Source: Actinomycetes bacterium
GTDB taxonomy: Bacteria; Actinomycetota; Acidimicrobiia; Acidimicrobiales; Acidimicrobiaceae
Reading direction: 5' to 3'
NCBI GenBank assembly: GCA_021844725.1
Contig: JAKBSX010000097.1
Coordinates: 1 to 8,142 of the forward strand
Length of the DNA: 8,142 nt
Under the pieces are notes generated by a model, which made no database searches, was not told the origin of the DNA, and saw nothing but the letters and a program-made list of their open reading frames with translations. Shown piece after piece: positions 1 through 6,553 of this stretch. Each line of letters opens with the position of its first letter. Positions within the stretch are counted from its first letter, which is position 1. Made by a program: the position numbers and the translations under genes.

Positions 1-1
1 C

Positions 2-814
2 GCAGAACTGTACCTGGTGGACCAGGCGGCGGTAAGGAAGTTCTTCGAAATGGAGAAGCCGGAATATGTATTTCTCTCGGCAGCCAAAGTCGGGGGGATA
101 TACGCGAACGATACATATCCGGCAGACTTCGTATATGTGAACCTTCAGATTCAAAACAACGTCATACATAGTTCTTATCTGAATGGGGTTCGGAAACTTT
201 GCTTCCTCGGTAGTTCATGCATATATCCGAAGTTCGCCCCTCAGCCGATGAAAGAGGAATATTTGCTCGACGGAAAACTTGAGCCGACGAATGAGCCATA
301 CGCGATCGCAAAGATTGCTGGGATAAAGATGTGCCAATCCTATAATCGGCAATATGGAACGAATTACATATCGGTTATGCCGACGAACCTGTACGGACCG
401 AACGACAACTTTGACCTCCAGAATTCGCACGTGCTGCCCGCATTGATCAGGAAGTTCGTTGAAGCAAAAAGGGACAAGGCGCCATCGGTAACGGTTTGGG
501 GAACGGGGAAACCCAGAAGGGAGTTTCTATATGTCGACGACATGGCGGACGCTTGTTTGTTCCTGATGGAAAAATACAATGACCGCGAGATCGTTAATAT
601 CGGTACAGGAGAGGATGTCACGATAGAAGAGTTGGCTGAAGTCATTTCTGGAGAGGTCGGATACGGAGGGAAGATCGAATACGATTCGGCAAAGCCTGAC
701 GGAACCCCAAGAAAGCTGTTAGATGTACACAAGATCAATTCGATGGGGTGGAAACACAAAACTGATCTTGGCCTTGGTATAAGAGAAACGTTGAAGTGGT
801 ATGAGCGAACCTGA
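2..814 (+). CDS. fcl: GDP-L-fucose synthase (GDP-4-keto-6-deoxymannose 3,5-epimerase/4-reductase), 5'-truncated
   Basis: This short-chain dehydrogenase/reductase family enzyme converts GDP-4-keto-6-deoxy-D-mannose to GDP-L-fucose with NADPH in the cytoplasm. The frame is open from base 2, so the GTG at 17 is an internal valine and not a start. By alignment from memory with E. coli WcaG, about 36 N-terminal residues, including the glycine-rich nucleotide-binding loop, lie left of the window. The visible part matches the family closely: [15 protein letters not shown] (bases 209-232), [22 protein letters not shown] and [11 protein letters not shown]. The catalytic residues are present: Ser at 212-214, Cys at 218-220, Tyr at 299-301 and Lys at 311-313 (YxxxK), and His at 428-430, equivalent to E. 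coli S107, C109, Y136, K140 and H179. The region after the MREF-like segment is shorter than in E. coli. The stop overlaps the flippase start by 14 bases, suggesting co-translation. Family assignment is very secure. Confidence 0.96.
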   Translation, partial: AELYLVDQAAVRKFFEMEKPEYVFLSAAKVGGIYANDTYPADFVYVNLQIQNNVIHSSYLNGVRKLCFLGSSCIYPKFAPQPMKEEYLLDGKLEPTNEPYAIAKIAGIKMCQSYNRQYGTNYISVMPTNLYGPNDNFDLQNSHVLPALIRKFVEAKRDKAPSVTVWGTGKPRREFLYVDDMADACLFLMEKYNDREIVNIGTGEDVTIEELAEVISGEVGYGGKIEYDSAKPDGTPRKLLDVHKINSMGWKHKTDLGLGIRETLKWYERT

Positions 815-2198
815 GCAAGCAGTACCTAAGACGATTTCTCTTCGTTATTGGATTGGCTCGGGAATTAGGGCGCTTCGGGTTCGATTCCTGAATGACCGGA
901 CGCGACGTGCAAGTTGGACAATGATGGCTATGCTGGTCGCTCAGTTTATTGGAAAGTTAGCAGGGCTTATTTCAGTGCCGTTGGTCCTAGGCTTCCTAGG
1001 AAAGGAAGAATACGGACTCTGGCTTACGGCAAGTACTTTAATTGGATGGTTAGCGTTGGCCGACTTTGGACTAGGGTCTGGCTTGATGACCAAGCTTTCT
1101 GAGGCATTTGGAAGCGGAGATGTTGACAAGCAACGCAGATTGGTTACAAACAGCCTTTTTGCTCAATTTGTCATTGTCCTTTTCATAACGATCTGTTTTC
1201 TGGTTGCCTTTCCATTTTTGAATTTGAAAGGAATATTCAATGTCTCGGGGAATAGTGCGGTGGGAATTCTTCCAGCAATGGTGTTGTTAATCTTTGCTTC
1301 TTTTGCTATACAGTTCGGTTTGTCTGTTGTCACCACGGTGTACAGAGCATTTCAAGAAGGTTACATTTGGCAACTTTGGGTGGCCGCAGGCAGCCTTACA
1401 AATCTGGCCTCGATACTGCTGGTAATCGAGTTTCATGGAGATGCTGTTGACCTTGTCTTAGCAATGGTGGCCGCCCCTGCGTTTGTGTCGTTATTGAATG
1501 CTTCCTGGATGTTCGCATTTCATAAAAGGGCTCTCTTTCCTCGAAGAGGAGATATTTCTTGGAAGACTATTAAGTCGATTGGCAGCTTGGGAATGAAGTA
1601 TTCTGCACTGGCAATTTGCACTGTTATGTCATCGCAGGCTGCTTATTTCATAATCGCGCACTATATGGGTGCAGCACAGGTCACCCCGTATGGGGTTGCG
1701 ATGAAGATCTTTGCTATTGTTCAGGGTGTTGGCGCCGCTGTAATAATGCCTATGTGGCCAGCCTACTCTGAAGCCATATCGACGAAAGACTTCTCTTGGG
1801 TGAAGAAAATGCACAGTATTATGTTACGACTCAACAAACTGCTTTGGGTCGGTTTTGGGGCCTGCTTCGTTTTTCTAGGTCCAGCTTTGATACTTCTATG
1901 GGTAGGTCCTAGTGGAGTCCCACCCCGGATGCTTCTCTTAGGTATAGCTCTGCAGGGTCTTGCTTTTTCACAAATGGGAGTATATACGACTCTCCTAAAC
2001 GGTGCCCAGTTTGTCCGTCAACAGTTTGTACCAACTATTCTTGTGACAGCCTTGACTCTCGCTCTGATGATTATGATGGGGTCCACTTGGGGGACTGTTG
2101 GCGTAATTTGGGGAAGTGCGTTAGGAAGCGTCTTAGGATGGGTAGTGTTTTCAGGGCTGACGAACAGACTGATTGAACCAATAGTGAGGGGGGTATAG
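801..2198 (+). CDS. wzx: Wzx-like polysaccharide repeat-unit flippase
   Basis: This is a polytopic inner-membrane protein of the MOP/polysaccharide-biosynthesis exporter family, expected to flip undecaprenyl-diphosphate-linked repeat units to the periplasm. At 465 residues it has the usual family length. After a basic, soluble N-terminus of about 38 residues comes a long series of hydrophobic segments (roughly 40-66, 74-92, 118-140, 153-180, 192-212, 216-240, 265-290, 300-320, 346-368, 375-395, 408-427, 430-452), about 12 in all. The segment LGKEEYGLW followed by ADFGLGSG (residues 66-94) is typical of this family. ATG 801 lies inside the end of fcl; the only Shine-Dalgarno-like bases are GAAG at 793-796, so translation is probably coupled to fcl. 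Sampled stretches (such as 1141-1200, 21 G+C of 60) are AT-rich, common for Wzx genes. The exact substrate cannot be read from sequence. Confidence 0.9.
   Translation: MSEPEQAVPKTISLRYWIGSGIRALRVRFLNDRTRRASWTMMAMLVAQFIGKLAGLISVPLVLGFLGKEEYGLWLTASTLIGWLALADFGLGSGLMTKLSEAFGSGDVDKQRRLVTNSLFAQFVIVLFITICFLVAFPFLNLKGIFNVSGNSAVGILPAMVLLIFASFAIQFGLSVVTTVYRAFQEGYIWQLWVAAGSLTNLASILLVIEFHGDAVDLVLAMVAAPAFVSLLNASWMFAFHKRALFPRRGDISWKTIKSIGSLGMKYSALAICTVMSSQAAYFIIAHYMGAAQVTPYGVAMKIFAIVQGVGAAVIMPMWPAYSEAISTKDFSWVKKMHSIMLRLNKLLWVGFGACFVFLGPALILLWVGPSGVPPRMLLLGIALQGLAFSQMGVYTTLLNGAQFVRQQFVPTILVTALTLALMIMMGSTWGTVGVIWGSALGSVLGWVVFSGLTNRLIEPIVRGV
2186..2193 (+). promoter_or_regulatory. Shine-Dalgarno-like purine run supporting the TTG start at 2206
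   Basis: GAGGGGGG sits at the end of the flippase gene and ends 12 bases before TTG 2206. No ATG or GTG lies in a better place in this frame, and the conserved GT2 first strand (PISFIIPAFN) begins five residues after the TTG. Spacing is slightly long. Confidence 0.45.
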
Positions 2199-2205
2199 GC
2201 CTAAT

Positions 2206-3138
2206 TTGAAAAGTCATCTTCCAATTTCATTCATCATACCTGCTTTCAATTGTGCGGGGACATTAGTTGAATCCGTGCGTTCGATCATTGATTCCAACCT
2301 TTCGAGGAGTGACGAGATAGTAATTGTGAATGATGGCTCCACCGATAACACGGCTATAGTTTTAGAGAGACTTGAGAGGGATTATGAATTTGTACATGTG
2401 GTGAATCACCGGCGGAATAAAGGAGGCGGGGCTGCTAGGAACACGGCCGTCGAGAATACACAGAACGATATCTTGTTTTGTTTGGATTCGGATAACTTGT
2501 TGGCTCCTGGGAGCATAGGACCGCTCATTGATTATATGCAAGAGTCTCGTGCCGACTCTGCATGTTTTCAAGAGCTTCACTTCTTTCAAGGCAACCCCCG
2601 ACAAATAACGCATGTATGGAAATTTCGTCCGGGGGAATTTACTCTTGCCGATCATCTCGCAGGCAATGTGGTGCCCGGAGCCAGCGGCAACTACATATTT
2701 ACAAAAGAAAGTTGGGCTAGAGCAGGCGGGTACCCAGAATTCGCCGGGGCACTAGACACATGGGGATTCGGCCTTCGACAACTGGCGAGCGGTTCCAAGT
2801 TGATGGTCATGCCGGACACCTACTATCTCCATCGTTGGGGCCACGATTCTTATTGGATTCGCGACTCATCTAATTTACCTAATTCGTTGAAGGCCCTCCA
2901 AGTTATTATTCCTTTTCTGCATCTGCTCGAAGAAGAAGAAGTAGATTACATTTTCAGCAAAGAGGGTCGGGAAGTATGGCTTGATTTGTTGAAGAGGCCA
3001 TTGCGGCTTAAATCTGGCAAAATAGGGCAGAAAGGGACGATCATTCCCCATCGGAAAAGCCTTCTTTTCCGCCTTTTTCTCAAACGCGCTATTGTCAGGT
3101 TGACGAACATTTATAAAAGCAATCGGGTAAGCTTTTGA
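2206..3138 (+). CDS. Family 2 glycosyltransferase (GT-A fold)
   Basis: A 310-residue GT2 family enzyme, probably cytoplasmic or membrane-associated, adding one sugar of the repeat unit from a nucleotide sugar. Residues 6-15 (PISFIIPAFN) form the first strand of the nucleotide-binding fold. VNDGSTDNT follows at 41-49, GGGAARNTA at 73-81, and the metal-binding DxD is DSD at 94-96. The acceptor-side motif is unusual: where most GT2 enzymes have a Glu-Asp pair as catalytic base region, this protein reads GALDTWGFG (181-189), so Asp184 may act alone. His209 and His213 in LHRWGHDSY follow the core. The basic C-terminal tail (about 262-310) could touch the membrane. The start is TTG, 7 bases after the flippase stop, preceded by a purine-rich run. 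Donor and linkage are unknown. GT2 family membership is very likely. Confidence 0.9.
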   Translation: MKSHLPISFIIPAFNCAGTLVESVRSIIDSNLSRSDEIVIVNDGSTDNTAIVLERLERDYEFVHVVNHRRNKGGGAARNTAVENTQNDILFCLDSDNLLAPGSIGPLIDYMQESRADSACFQELHFFQGNPRQITHVWKFRPGEFTLADHLAGNVVPGASGNYIFTKESWARAGGYPEFAGALDTWGFGLRQLASGSKLMVMPDTYYLHRWGHDSYWIRDSSNLPNSLKALQVIIPFLHLLEEEEVDYIFSKEGREVWLDLLKRPLRLKSGKIGQKGTIIPHRKSLLFRLFLKRAIVRLTNIYKSNRVSF

Positions 3139-3228
3139 ACCTAATTTGTGAAGGGAGAGTAGATTCTCTATCCGCTTGTTGCTGTCAATCCGATAACTCC
3201 TGTCAATTTTAGCGGGTAGGGTAATGTC

Positions 3229-4101
3229 TTGGTCATGCCAAACTCATTTGCAGTTTCGATCAAAAAGGAGCTAAGCGGGCTGCGTTCTCTGATCAGGTTC
3301 GTTGTCAGGAACTTTTCCTCGTTTGGCATTGACATCGTTAAGGTTGCGTTGTCTCTTCGCGGGTTGCCTATAGTTATCGGCCAGTATTTCGAGTTGAAGA
3401 GACAGAACGCTGCAGCAGGGGGAAAATGGTTACTCAAATTTGGATTGATATGCCCAGGCGACAGGTATGACACGAGCGGCGTAGTTTCCGGACATTATTT
3501 CCACCAGGACCTTCTCGTTGCAAGAAGGATATTCGAGGCTAATCCGAAGAAGCATGTGGATGTCGGGTCGCGTATTGACGGGTTCGTAGCCCATGTCGCT
3601 TCGTTCCGTACCATTGAAGTCCTTGATATCAGACCGATGGGGTCCGATGTTATGAATATCAAGAGCAGGGTTTGCGATGTGATGGTATTGCCGGAGGAGT
3701 ATCATGAGTACTGCGATTCGCTGTCGTGTCTGCATGCTCTGGAGCATTTCGGTTTGGGGCGTTATGGTGACCCGTTGGATATCGACGGGTATCTTCGTGG
3801 TTTTGCGGGCCTGAAAAGACTGTTGAAGGCGGGAGGCACATTATATCTGTCTGTGCCCATCGGCAGGCAACAGATAGAATTCAACGCCCACAGGGTGTTC
3901 TCTATCAGGACTATCCTTGACATGGTCAGTAGTGATTTTGTGCTGTCGGACTTTTCGTATGTCGATGACTCCGGTGATCTGCATGCCAGCGTGCATCTCG
4001 ATGACTCTTCTATAGAAAACGATTTGTCTCTTCAATACGGTTGCGGGATATTTGAACTCCTAAAAAGGAGTCGGGGTGCCGGCCTTGAGCCCGAGAAATA
4101 G
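3229..4101 (+). CDS. DUF268 family protein, SAM-methyltransferase-like fold
   Basis: A 290-residue protein I recognise as the DUF268 family, found in polysaccharide clusters and animals. It resembles class I methyltransferases: HVDVGSRIDGF (109-119) sits where the SAM-binding motif I belongs, IEVLDIRP (129-136) resembles motif II, and CLHALEHFGLGRYGDP (167-182) followed by LKRLLKAGGTLYLSVPIG (195-212) resembles the later motifs seen in sugar or lipid methyltransferases. FNAHRVFS (218-225) is a further family signature. The glycines of motif I are fewer than in classic enzymes, so activity is uncertain. The N-terminal ~70 residues are basic and amphipathic. The start is TTG 3229, with GGG-rich sequence (TAGGG, 3217-3221) seven bases upstream; ATG 3235, two codons later, is the alternative. 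A 90-base spacer separates it from the preceding gene. A role as glycan-modifying methyltransferase is inference only. Confidence 0.85.
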   Translation: MVMPNSFAVSIKKELSGLRSLIRFVVRNFSSFGIDIVKVALSLRGLPIVIGQYFELKRQNAAAGGKWLLKFGLICPGDRYDTSGVVSGHYFHQDLLVARRIFEANPKKHVDVGSRIDGFVAHVASFRTIEVLDIRPMGSDVMNIKSRVCDVMVLPEEYHEYCDSLSCLHALEHFGLGRYGDPLDIDGYLRGFAGLKRLLKAGGTLYLSVPIGRQQIEFNAHRVFSIRTILDMVSSDFVLSDFSYVDDSGDLHASVHLDDSSIENDLSLQYGCGIFELLKRSRGAGLEPEK

Positions 4102-4133
4102 TTCTGCAATGGGTGAATCTGGAATATCTATTG

Positions 4134-5270
4134 ATGAGACAGCTTAGAATTTTTCAGTCAATTGAAGCGACGACGAACGCATCGGTTCCGGAGAATCAGA
4201 CCTGGCGCCGCAATCTGTATGAGCCATTGGTTGATTTGGGACACGATGTTTTGCTCTTTCCCGCCGCGAAAGCACGCGATGCGATGCTAAGAAATAGCGT
4301 GTCCGCTCGTGCATCCTTCAGCGAGGAGCTACTTGAACTTTTCCTGGAGGAGCACAAGAAGAAGCCGTTTGATTTGTTTTTCTCGTATTTCATGGATGGA
4401 ATGATCGATCCACTCGCTATAGATGAAATCCGGAAAGCGGGCGTGCAGACGTGCAATTTTTCCTGCAACAACGTACATCAATTTGAGTTGGTCGACGGAC
4501 TTTCTCCTCATTTTGATTATTGCTTGCATGCTGAGAAGGACGTCGCTGACAAGTTCACTGCGGTTGGTGCAAACCCGGTATGGTGGCCAATGGCATCAAA
4601 CCCTAAGTACTTTTATCCACGCCAGACACCGAGGGATATAAGGGTGTCTTTCGTAGGAGCAAACTACGGGTTACGTCCACAATATGTGCTCTTTTTGCTT
4701 TCAAATGGAGTCGACGTACATGTATATGGCCCTGGATGGATCGGAGGCCGGCGTTCCATGCTTAAGAGATATCAGCTGGCACTGAAGGCCTGCCTGGTAT
4801 TCTCGCCGGAAGCTTCCTACCGGTCATCCTCTGGATTAGCTGAGCGCGACCTGAGGATTCTGGTTGAGAGGAGATATCCGAGGAACGTTCACAATCCTGT
4901 CTCAGACGAAGATCTTATTTCCCTCTACAGCAGGAGCGAGATAAGCCTCGGTTTCCTGGAGGTATATGACGGTCACGATCCGAGCAAAGGAGTCAAGCAA
5001 CATTTGCACCTGAGAGAGTTTGAAGCGCCGATGAGCGGGGCGCTTTATTGTACGGGATATTCGGACGAACTCGCGGAAATGTTTGAGCCTGACACGGAGT
5101 TCATTTCTTATCAGAGTGAAAGCGAACTCTTGGACAAGGTAAGCTACTATTTGACGCATCCTGCCGAAGCTGAGAAGATCCGAATGGCGGGCCATTCGCG
5201 CGCTTTGCGCGACCACACATATCAGAAAAGATTCAAGGATCTCTTCTGCAAGGTGGGACTGGCCGGGTAA
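4134..5270 (+). CDS. CgeB-like glycosyltransferase (GT-B, glycosyl transferases group 1)
   Basis: A cytoplasmic GT-B enzyme of the CgeB/DUF3880 type, expected to transfer a sugar during repeat-unit assembly. Counting from the upstream GTG at 4113 (385 residues), the N-terminal half has the Rossmann-like pattern starting at LRIFQSIEATT (11-21), then FFSYFMDGMIDP and SCNN (117-120). The linker carries VSFVGANYG (178-186) and VHVYGPGW (202-209). The C-terminal donor-binding domain has HLHLREFEAPMSGAL (297-311), FEPDTEFI and the closing AGHSRALRDHTYQKR motif, typical of glycosyl transferases group 1 (PF13524 type). I prefer ATG 4134 over GTG 4113 because it lies just before the first strand and has GGA at 4121-4123 upstream; GTG 4113 would add seven residues. 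The next gene follows after 4 bases. Sugar specificity is unknown. Confidence 0.88.
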   Translation: MRQLRIFQSIEATTNASVPENQTWRRNLYEPLVDLGHDVLLFPAAKARDAMLRNSVSARASFSEELLELFLEEHKKKPFDLFFSYFMDGMIDPLAIDEIRKAGVQTCNFSCNNVHQFELVDGLSPHFDYCLHAEKDVADKFTAVGANPVWWPMASNPKYFYPRQTPRDIRVSFVGANYGLRPQYVLFLLSNGVDVHVYGPGWIGGRRSMLKRYQLALKACLVFSPEASYRSSSGLAERDLRILVERRYPRNVHNPVSDEDLISLYSRSEISLGFLEVYDGHDPSKGVKQHLHLREFEAPMSGALYCTGYSDELAEMFEPDTEFISYQSESELLDKVSYYLTHPAEAEKIRMAGHSRALRDHTYQKRFKDLFCKVGLAG

Positions 5271-5274
5271 GTTC

Positions 5275-6204
5275 ATGCCATTAGTGTCGATCATCATGCC
5301 CGCGTACAACGCGGCGGCAACAATCCGTGAATCGATCGAGAGCGTTGTCAATCAGACCTGCAAACAATGGGAACTGATTGTGGTTAACGACGGATCGGCG
5401 GACAACACACGCGAGATTGTGACCGAGATTGCGGCAGGCAACAGCCAGATCAAAGTTATAAATCTAGGGTGCAATGGAGGCATGGCAAACGCTCGGAATG
5501 TCGGGGCGAAGTCCGCGAAGGGTGAACTACTCGCTTTCCTGGACAGTGACGATGTCTGGATGCCGACGAAGCTTGAAAAGCAGGTCAATTACCACGCGCA
5601 TCATCCGTTGTGTGCCATAAGCCATACTGGCTATTATCTGCTTTCCCAAGGGCGAGTTTCAAAGCAGCCATGGCGAAGAAGGTTAGCTACACCATCATGG
5701 CACAAAAGGAAGGTGCTACTGCCGCGTCTCTATTGGGAAAATGTGTTAGCCACTCTGACAGTCGTCATGAAGAAGGAAGTGTTTGATAAACTCGGCGGAT
5801 TCGATCTGTCTCTATGGGGTACTGAAGACCAGGACTTATGGATTCGTGTTGCGAGGGATGGATACCAGTTCTGTTACATACGTGAAAACCTGGCAATCTA
5901 TAGAATCGGCAATAACAATGTGAGTAGCACGCTGGGCAGGTATAAAAGGGCAAAGAGGCAGGTCATCGAGAAGCACCTGTCAGATGCTGACTCGGCTCAG
6001 ACCGCTTGCTACAGAAAAGCCTACGCATATTACTACAGGCATTTTGGTGCGCAATATTTCGCGAGAAGCGAGCAGAGATTAGCCCGGCTCTATTTCATGA
6101 AGTCACTTTCGTATGGATGCATAAGCGTTGTTGGTTTAACGACCATGTTGTACCTTTTTGCCAATGCATTGAAGCATGGTTCGCTTCGCTTGTCTGGAGA
6201 CTAG
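5275..6204 (+). CDS. Family 2 glycosyltransferase (GT-A fold)
   Basis: A 309-residue inverting GT2 enzyme with all standard features. The first strand is PLVSIIMPAYNAAATI (2-17), then VVNDGSADNT (36-45) and GMANARNVG (69-77). The DxD motif is in FLDSDDVW (88-95) and the catalytic-base motif is TEDQDLW (183-189). A C-terminal hydrophobic stretch (about 281-298) could anchor it to the inner membrane. ATG 5275 lies 4 bases after the previous stop; GGG at 5265-5267, seven bases upstream, could act as a weak ribosome site. It differs from the other GT2 gene in this window in having the intact Glu-Asp pair, so the two are not recent duplicates. It is the last gene before the 349-base gap. Donor sugar and linkage cannot be told from sequence. 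Confidence 0.93.
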   Translation: MPLVSIIMPAYNAAATIRESIESVVNQTCKQWELIVVNDGSADNTREIVTEIAAGNSQIKVINLGCNGGMANARNVGAKSAKGELLAFLDSDDVWMPTKLEKQVNYHAHHPLCAISHTGYYLLSQGRVSKQPWRRRLATPSWHKRKVLLPRLYWENVLATLTVVMKKEVFDKLGGFDLSLWGTEDQDLWIRVARDGYQFCYIRENLAIYRIGNNNVSSTLGRYKRAKRQVIEKHLSDADSAQTACYRKAYAYYYRHFGAQYFARSEQRLARLYFMKSLSYGCISVVGLTTMLYLFANALKHGSLRLSGD

Positions 6205-6222
6205 CAGAACGACTGACTTAAG

Positions 6223-6237
6223 AACCGCCGGACGGTT
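6223..6237. repeat. Short inverted repeat (possible hairpin) after the GT2 gene
   Basis: AACCG and CGGTT form a 5-base stem around a 5-base loop, 19 bases after the stop of the second GT2 gene. There is no following T run. The same arms recur at 6522-6538. Confidence 0.4.
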
Positions 6238-6247
6238 ACACTTGGAA

Positions 6248-6264
6248 CTGACAAGATCCGTCAG
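6248..6264. repeat. Short inverted repeat covering the stop codon of the minus-strand ORF
   Basis: CTGAC and GTCAG form a 5-base stem with a 7-base loop. It includes the minus-strand stop codon (bases 6261-6263). It could be chance; there is no T run on either side. Confidence 0.3.
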
Positions 6265-6470
6265 CTTACTCTCCTGGCGATCGTGATGCGGGATTCGTTG
6301 CTGTTTCTGTCATTGATAATCGGACCGGCCACTTTCAGTAAAAGGAGCTGCACAGGATACCCTTTTTCGGGTTGCTCCTTGAAACTGGTGTTTAAGGTTC
6401 CACTGGCACGAATGCCTTTCAAAACGATCCGAGCCCCGATGATGGTAATTTGACTTGTCTTGACGGCCAT
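6261..6470 (-). CDS. Possible small hypothetical protein, 69 residues, minus strand
   Basis: I do not recognise this protein. It is the only ORF in the window that is not a shadow of a larger gene, and it runs against all its neighbours. It starts with ATG (6468-6470); an in-frame stop lies four codons upstream, so no longer version exists. A weak Shine-Dalgarno-like GAGA lies about seven bases before the ATG. The translation begins MAVKTSQITIIGARIVLKG and alternates hydrophobic and polar residues as in a beta-rich soluble protein, with a central charged turn (KEQPEKG) and a hydrophobic QLLLLKVAG segment. There is no signal peptide or cysteine. By hand count 40 of 68 sense codons after the start end in G or C, compatible with coding but not proof. 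It could also be a fortuitous frame in non-coding DNA. Confidence 0.35.
   Translation of the reverse strand: MAVKTSQITIIGARIVLKGIRASGTLNTSFKEQPEKGYPVQLLLLKVAGPIINDRNSNESRITIARRVS
6342..6380. repeat. Two-tier inverted repeat inside the gap
   Basis: AAGGAGC (6342-6348) pairs with GCTCCTT (6374-6380). Inside it ACCC (6359-6362) pairs with GGGT (6369-6372) around a six-base loop. The 10-base unpaired side between the two stems makes it imperfect. It lies within the possible minus-strand ORF. Confidence 0.35.
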
Positions 6471-6521
6471 ACGATATCTCTAAGGTGATTAGGCTCGATG
6501 AGTTATTTCGTAGCTATCGTT

Positions 6522-6538
6522 AACCGGTGCAAACGGTT
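6522..6538. repeat. Short inverted repeat upstream of the polymerase gene
   Basis: AACCG and CGGTT form a 5-base stem with a 7-base loop, ending 15 bases before the TTG start of the wzy-like gene. Arms are identical to those at 6223-6237. Confidence 0.4.
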
Positions 6539-6553
6539 CATTGGCGGTGAGTT

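Larger units (their letters stand above)
6205..6553. other. 349-base gap in the + strand gene series
   Basis: No + strand gene is visible here. The gap contains a possible minus-strand ORF (6261-6470) and several short inverted repeats: AACCG/CGGTT at 6223-6237, CTGAC/GTCAG at 6248-6264, AAGGAGC/GCTCCTT at 6342-6380 and AACCG/CGGTT again at 6522-6538. None is followed by a T run, so no intrinsic terminator is called. A weak promoter-like pair for the downstream polymerase gene, TTGACT (6450-6455) and GATATC (6473-6478) with 17 bases between, is seen, but the -10 half fits the consensus poorly. The gap may mark an insertion, a relic, or a regulatory break in the operon. Confidence 0.6.

Noticed and set aside
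364..759. 131-codon minus-strand ORF
   Set aside because: It is fully antisense to the conserved fcl coding sequence, with no domain signature.
3150..3166. AGAG/CTCT inverted repeat in the spacer after the first GT2 gene, as a terminator
   Set aside because: The stem is only 4 bases, AT-rich and lacks a T run.
3176..3207. Promoter-like TTGTTG/TTGCTG with GTCAAT before the DUF268 gene
   Set aside because: The -10 half matches only three of six consensus bases, too weak to call; two TGTCAAT copies (3184-3190 and 3201-3207 region) are probably chance.
3168..3473. 101-codon minus-strand ORF across the spacer before DUF268
   Set aside because: Most of it is antisense to the DUF268 gene; the spacer part alone shows no coding support.
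4109..4147. 12-codon + strand ORF (ATG 4109 to TAG 4145-4147) overlapping the start of the CgeB-like gene
   Set aside because: It could be a coupling leader peptide, but it has no good ribosome site and such short frames are common by chance.
4902..5351. 149-codon minus-strand ORF
   Set aside because: It lies opposite the clearly coding CgeB-like gene and the next gene start. The translation shows no recognisable domain, so it is a shadow frame.
6450..6478. TTGACT and GATATC with a 17-base spacer, as a promoter for wzy
   Set aside because: The -35 half is good but the -10 half matches only three of six bases, and the host sigma factor preferences are unknown. It is mentioned in the gap entry only.
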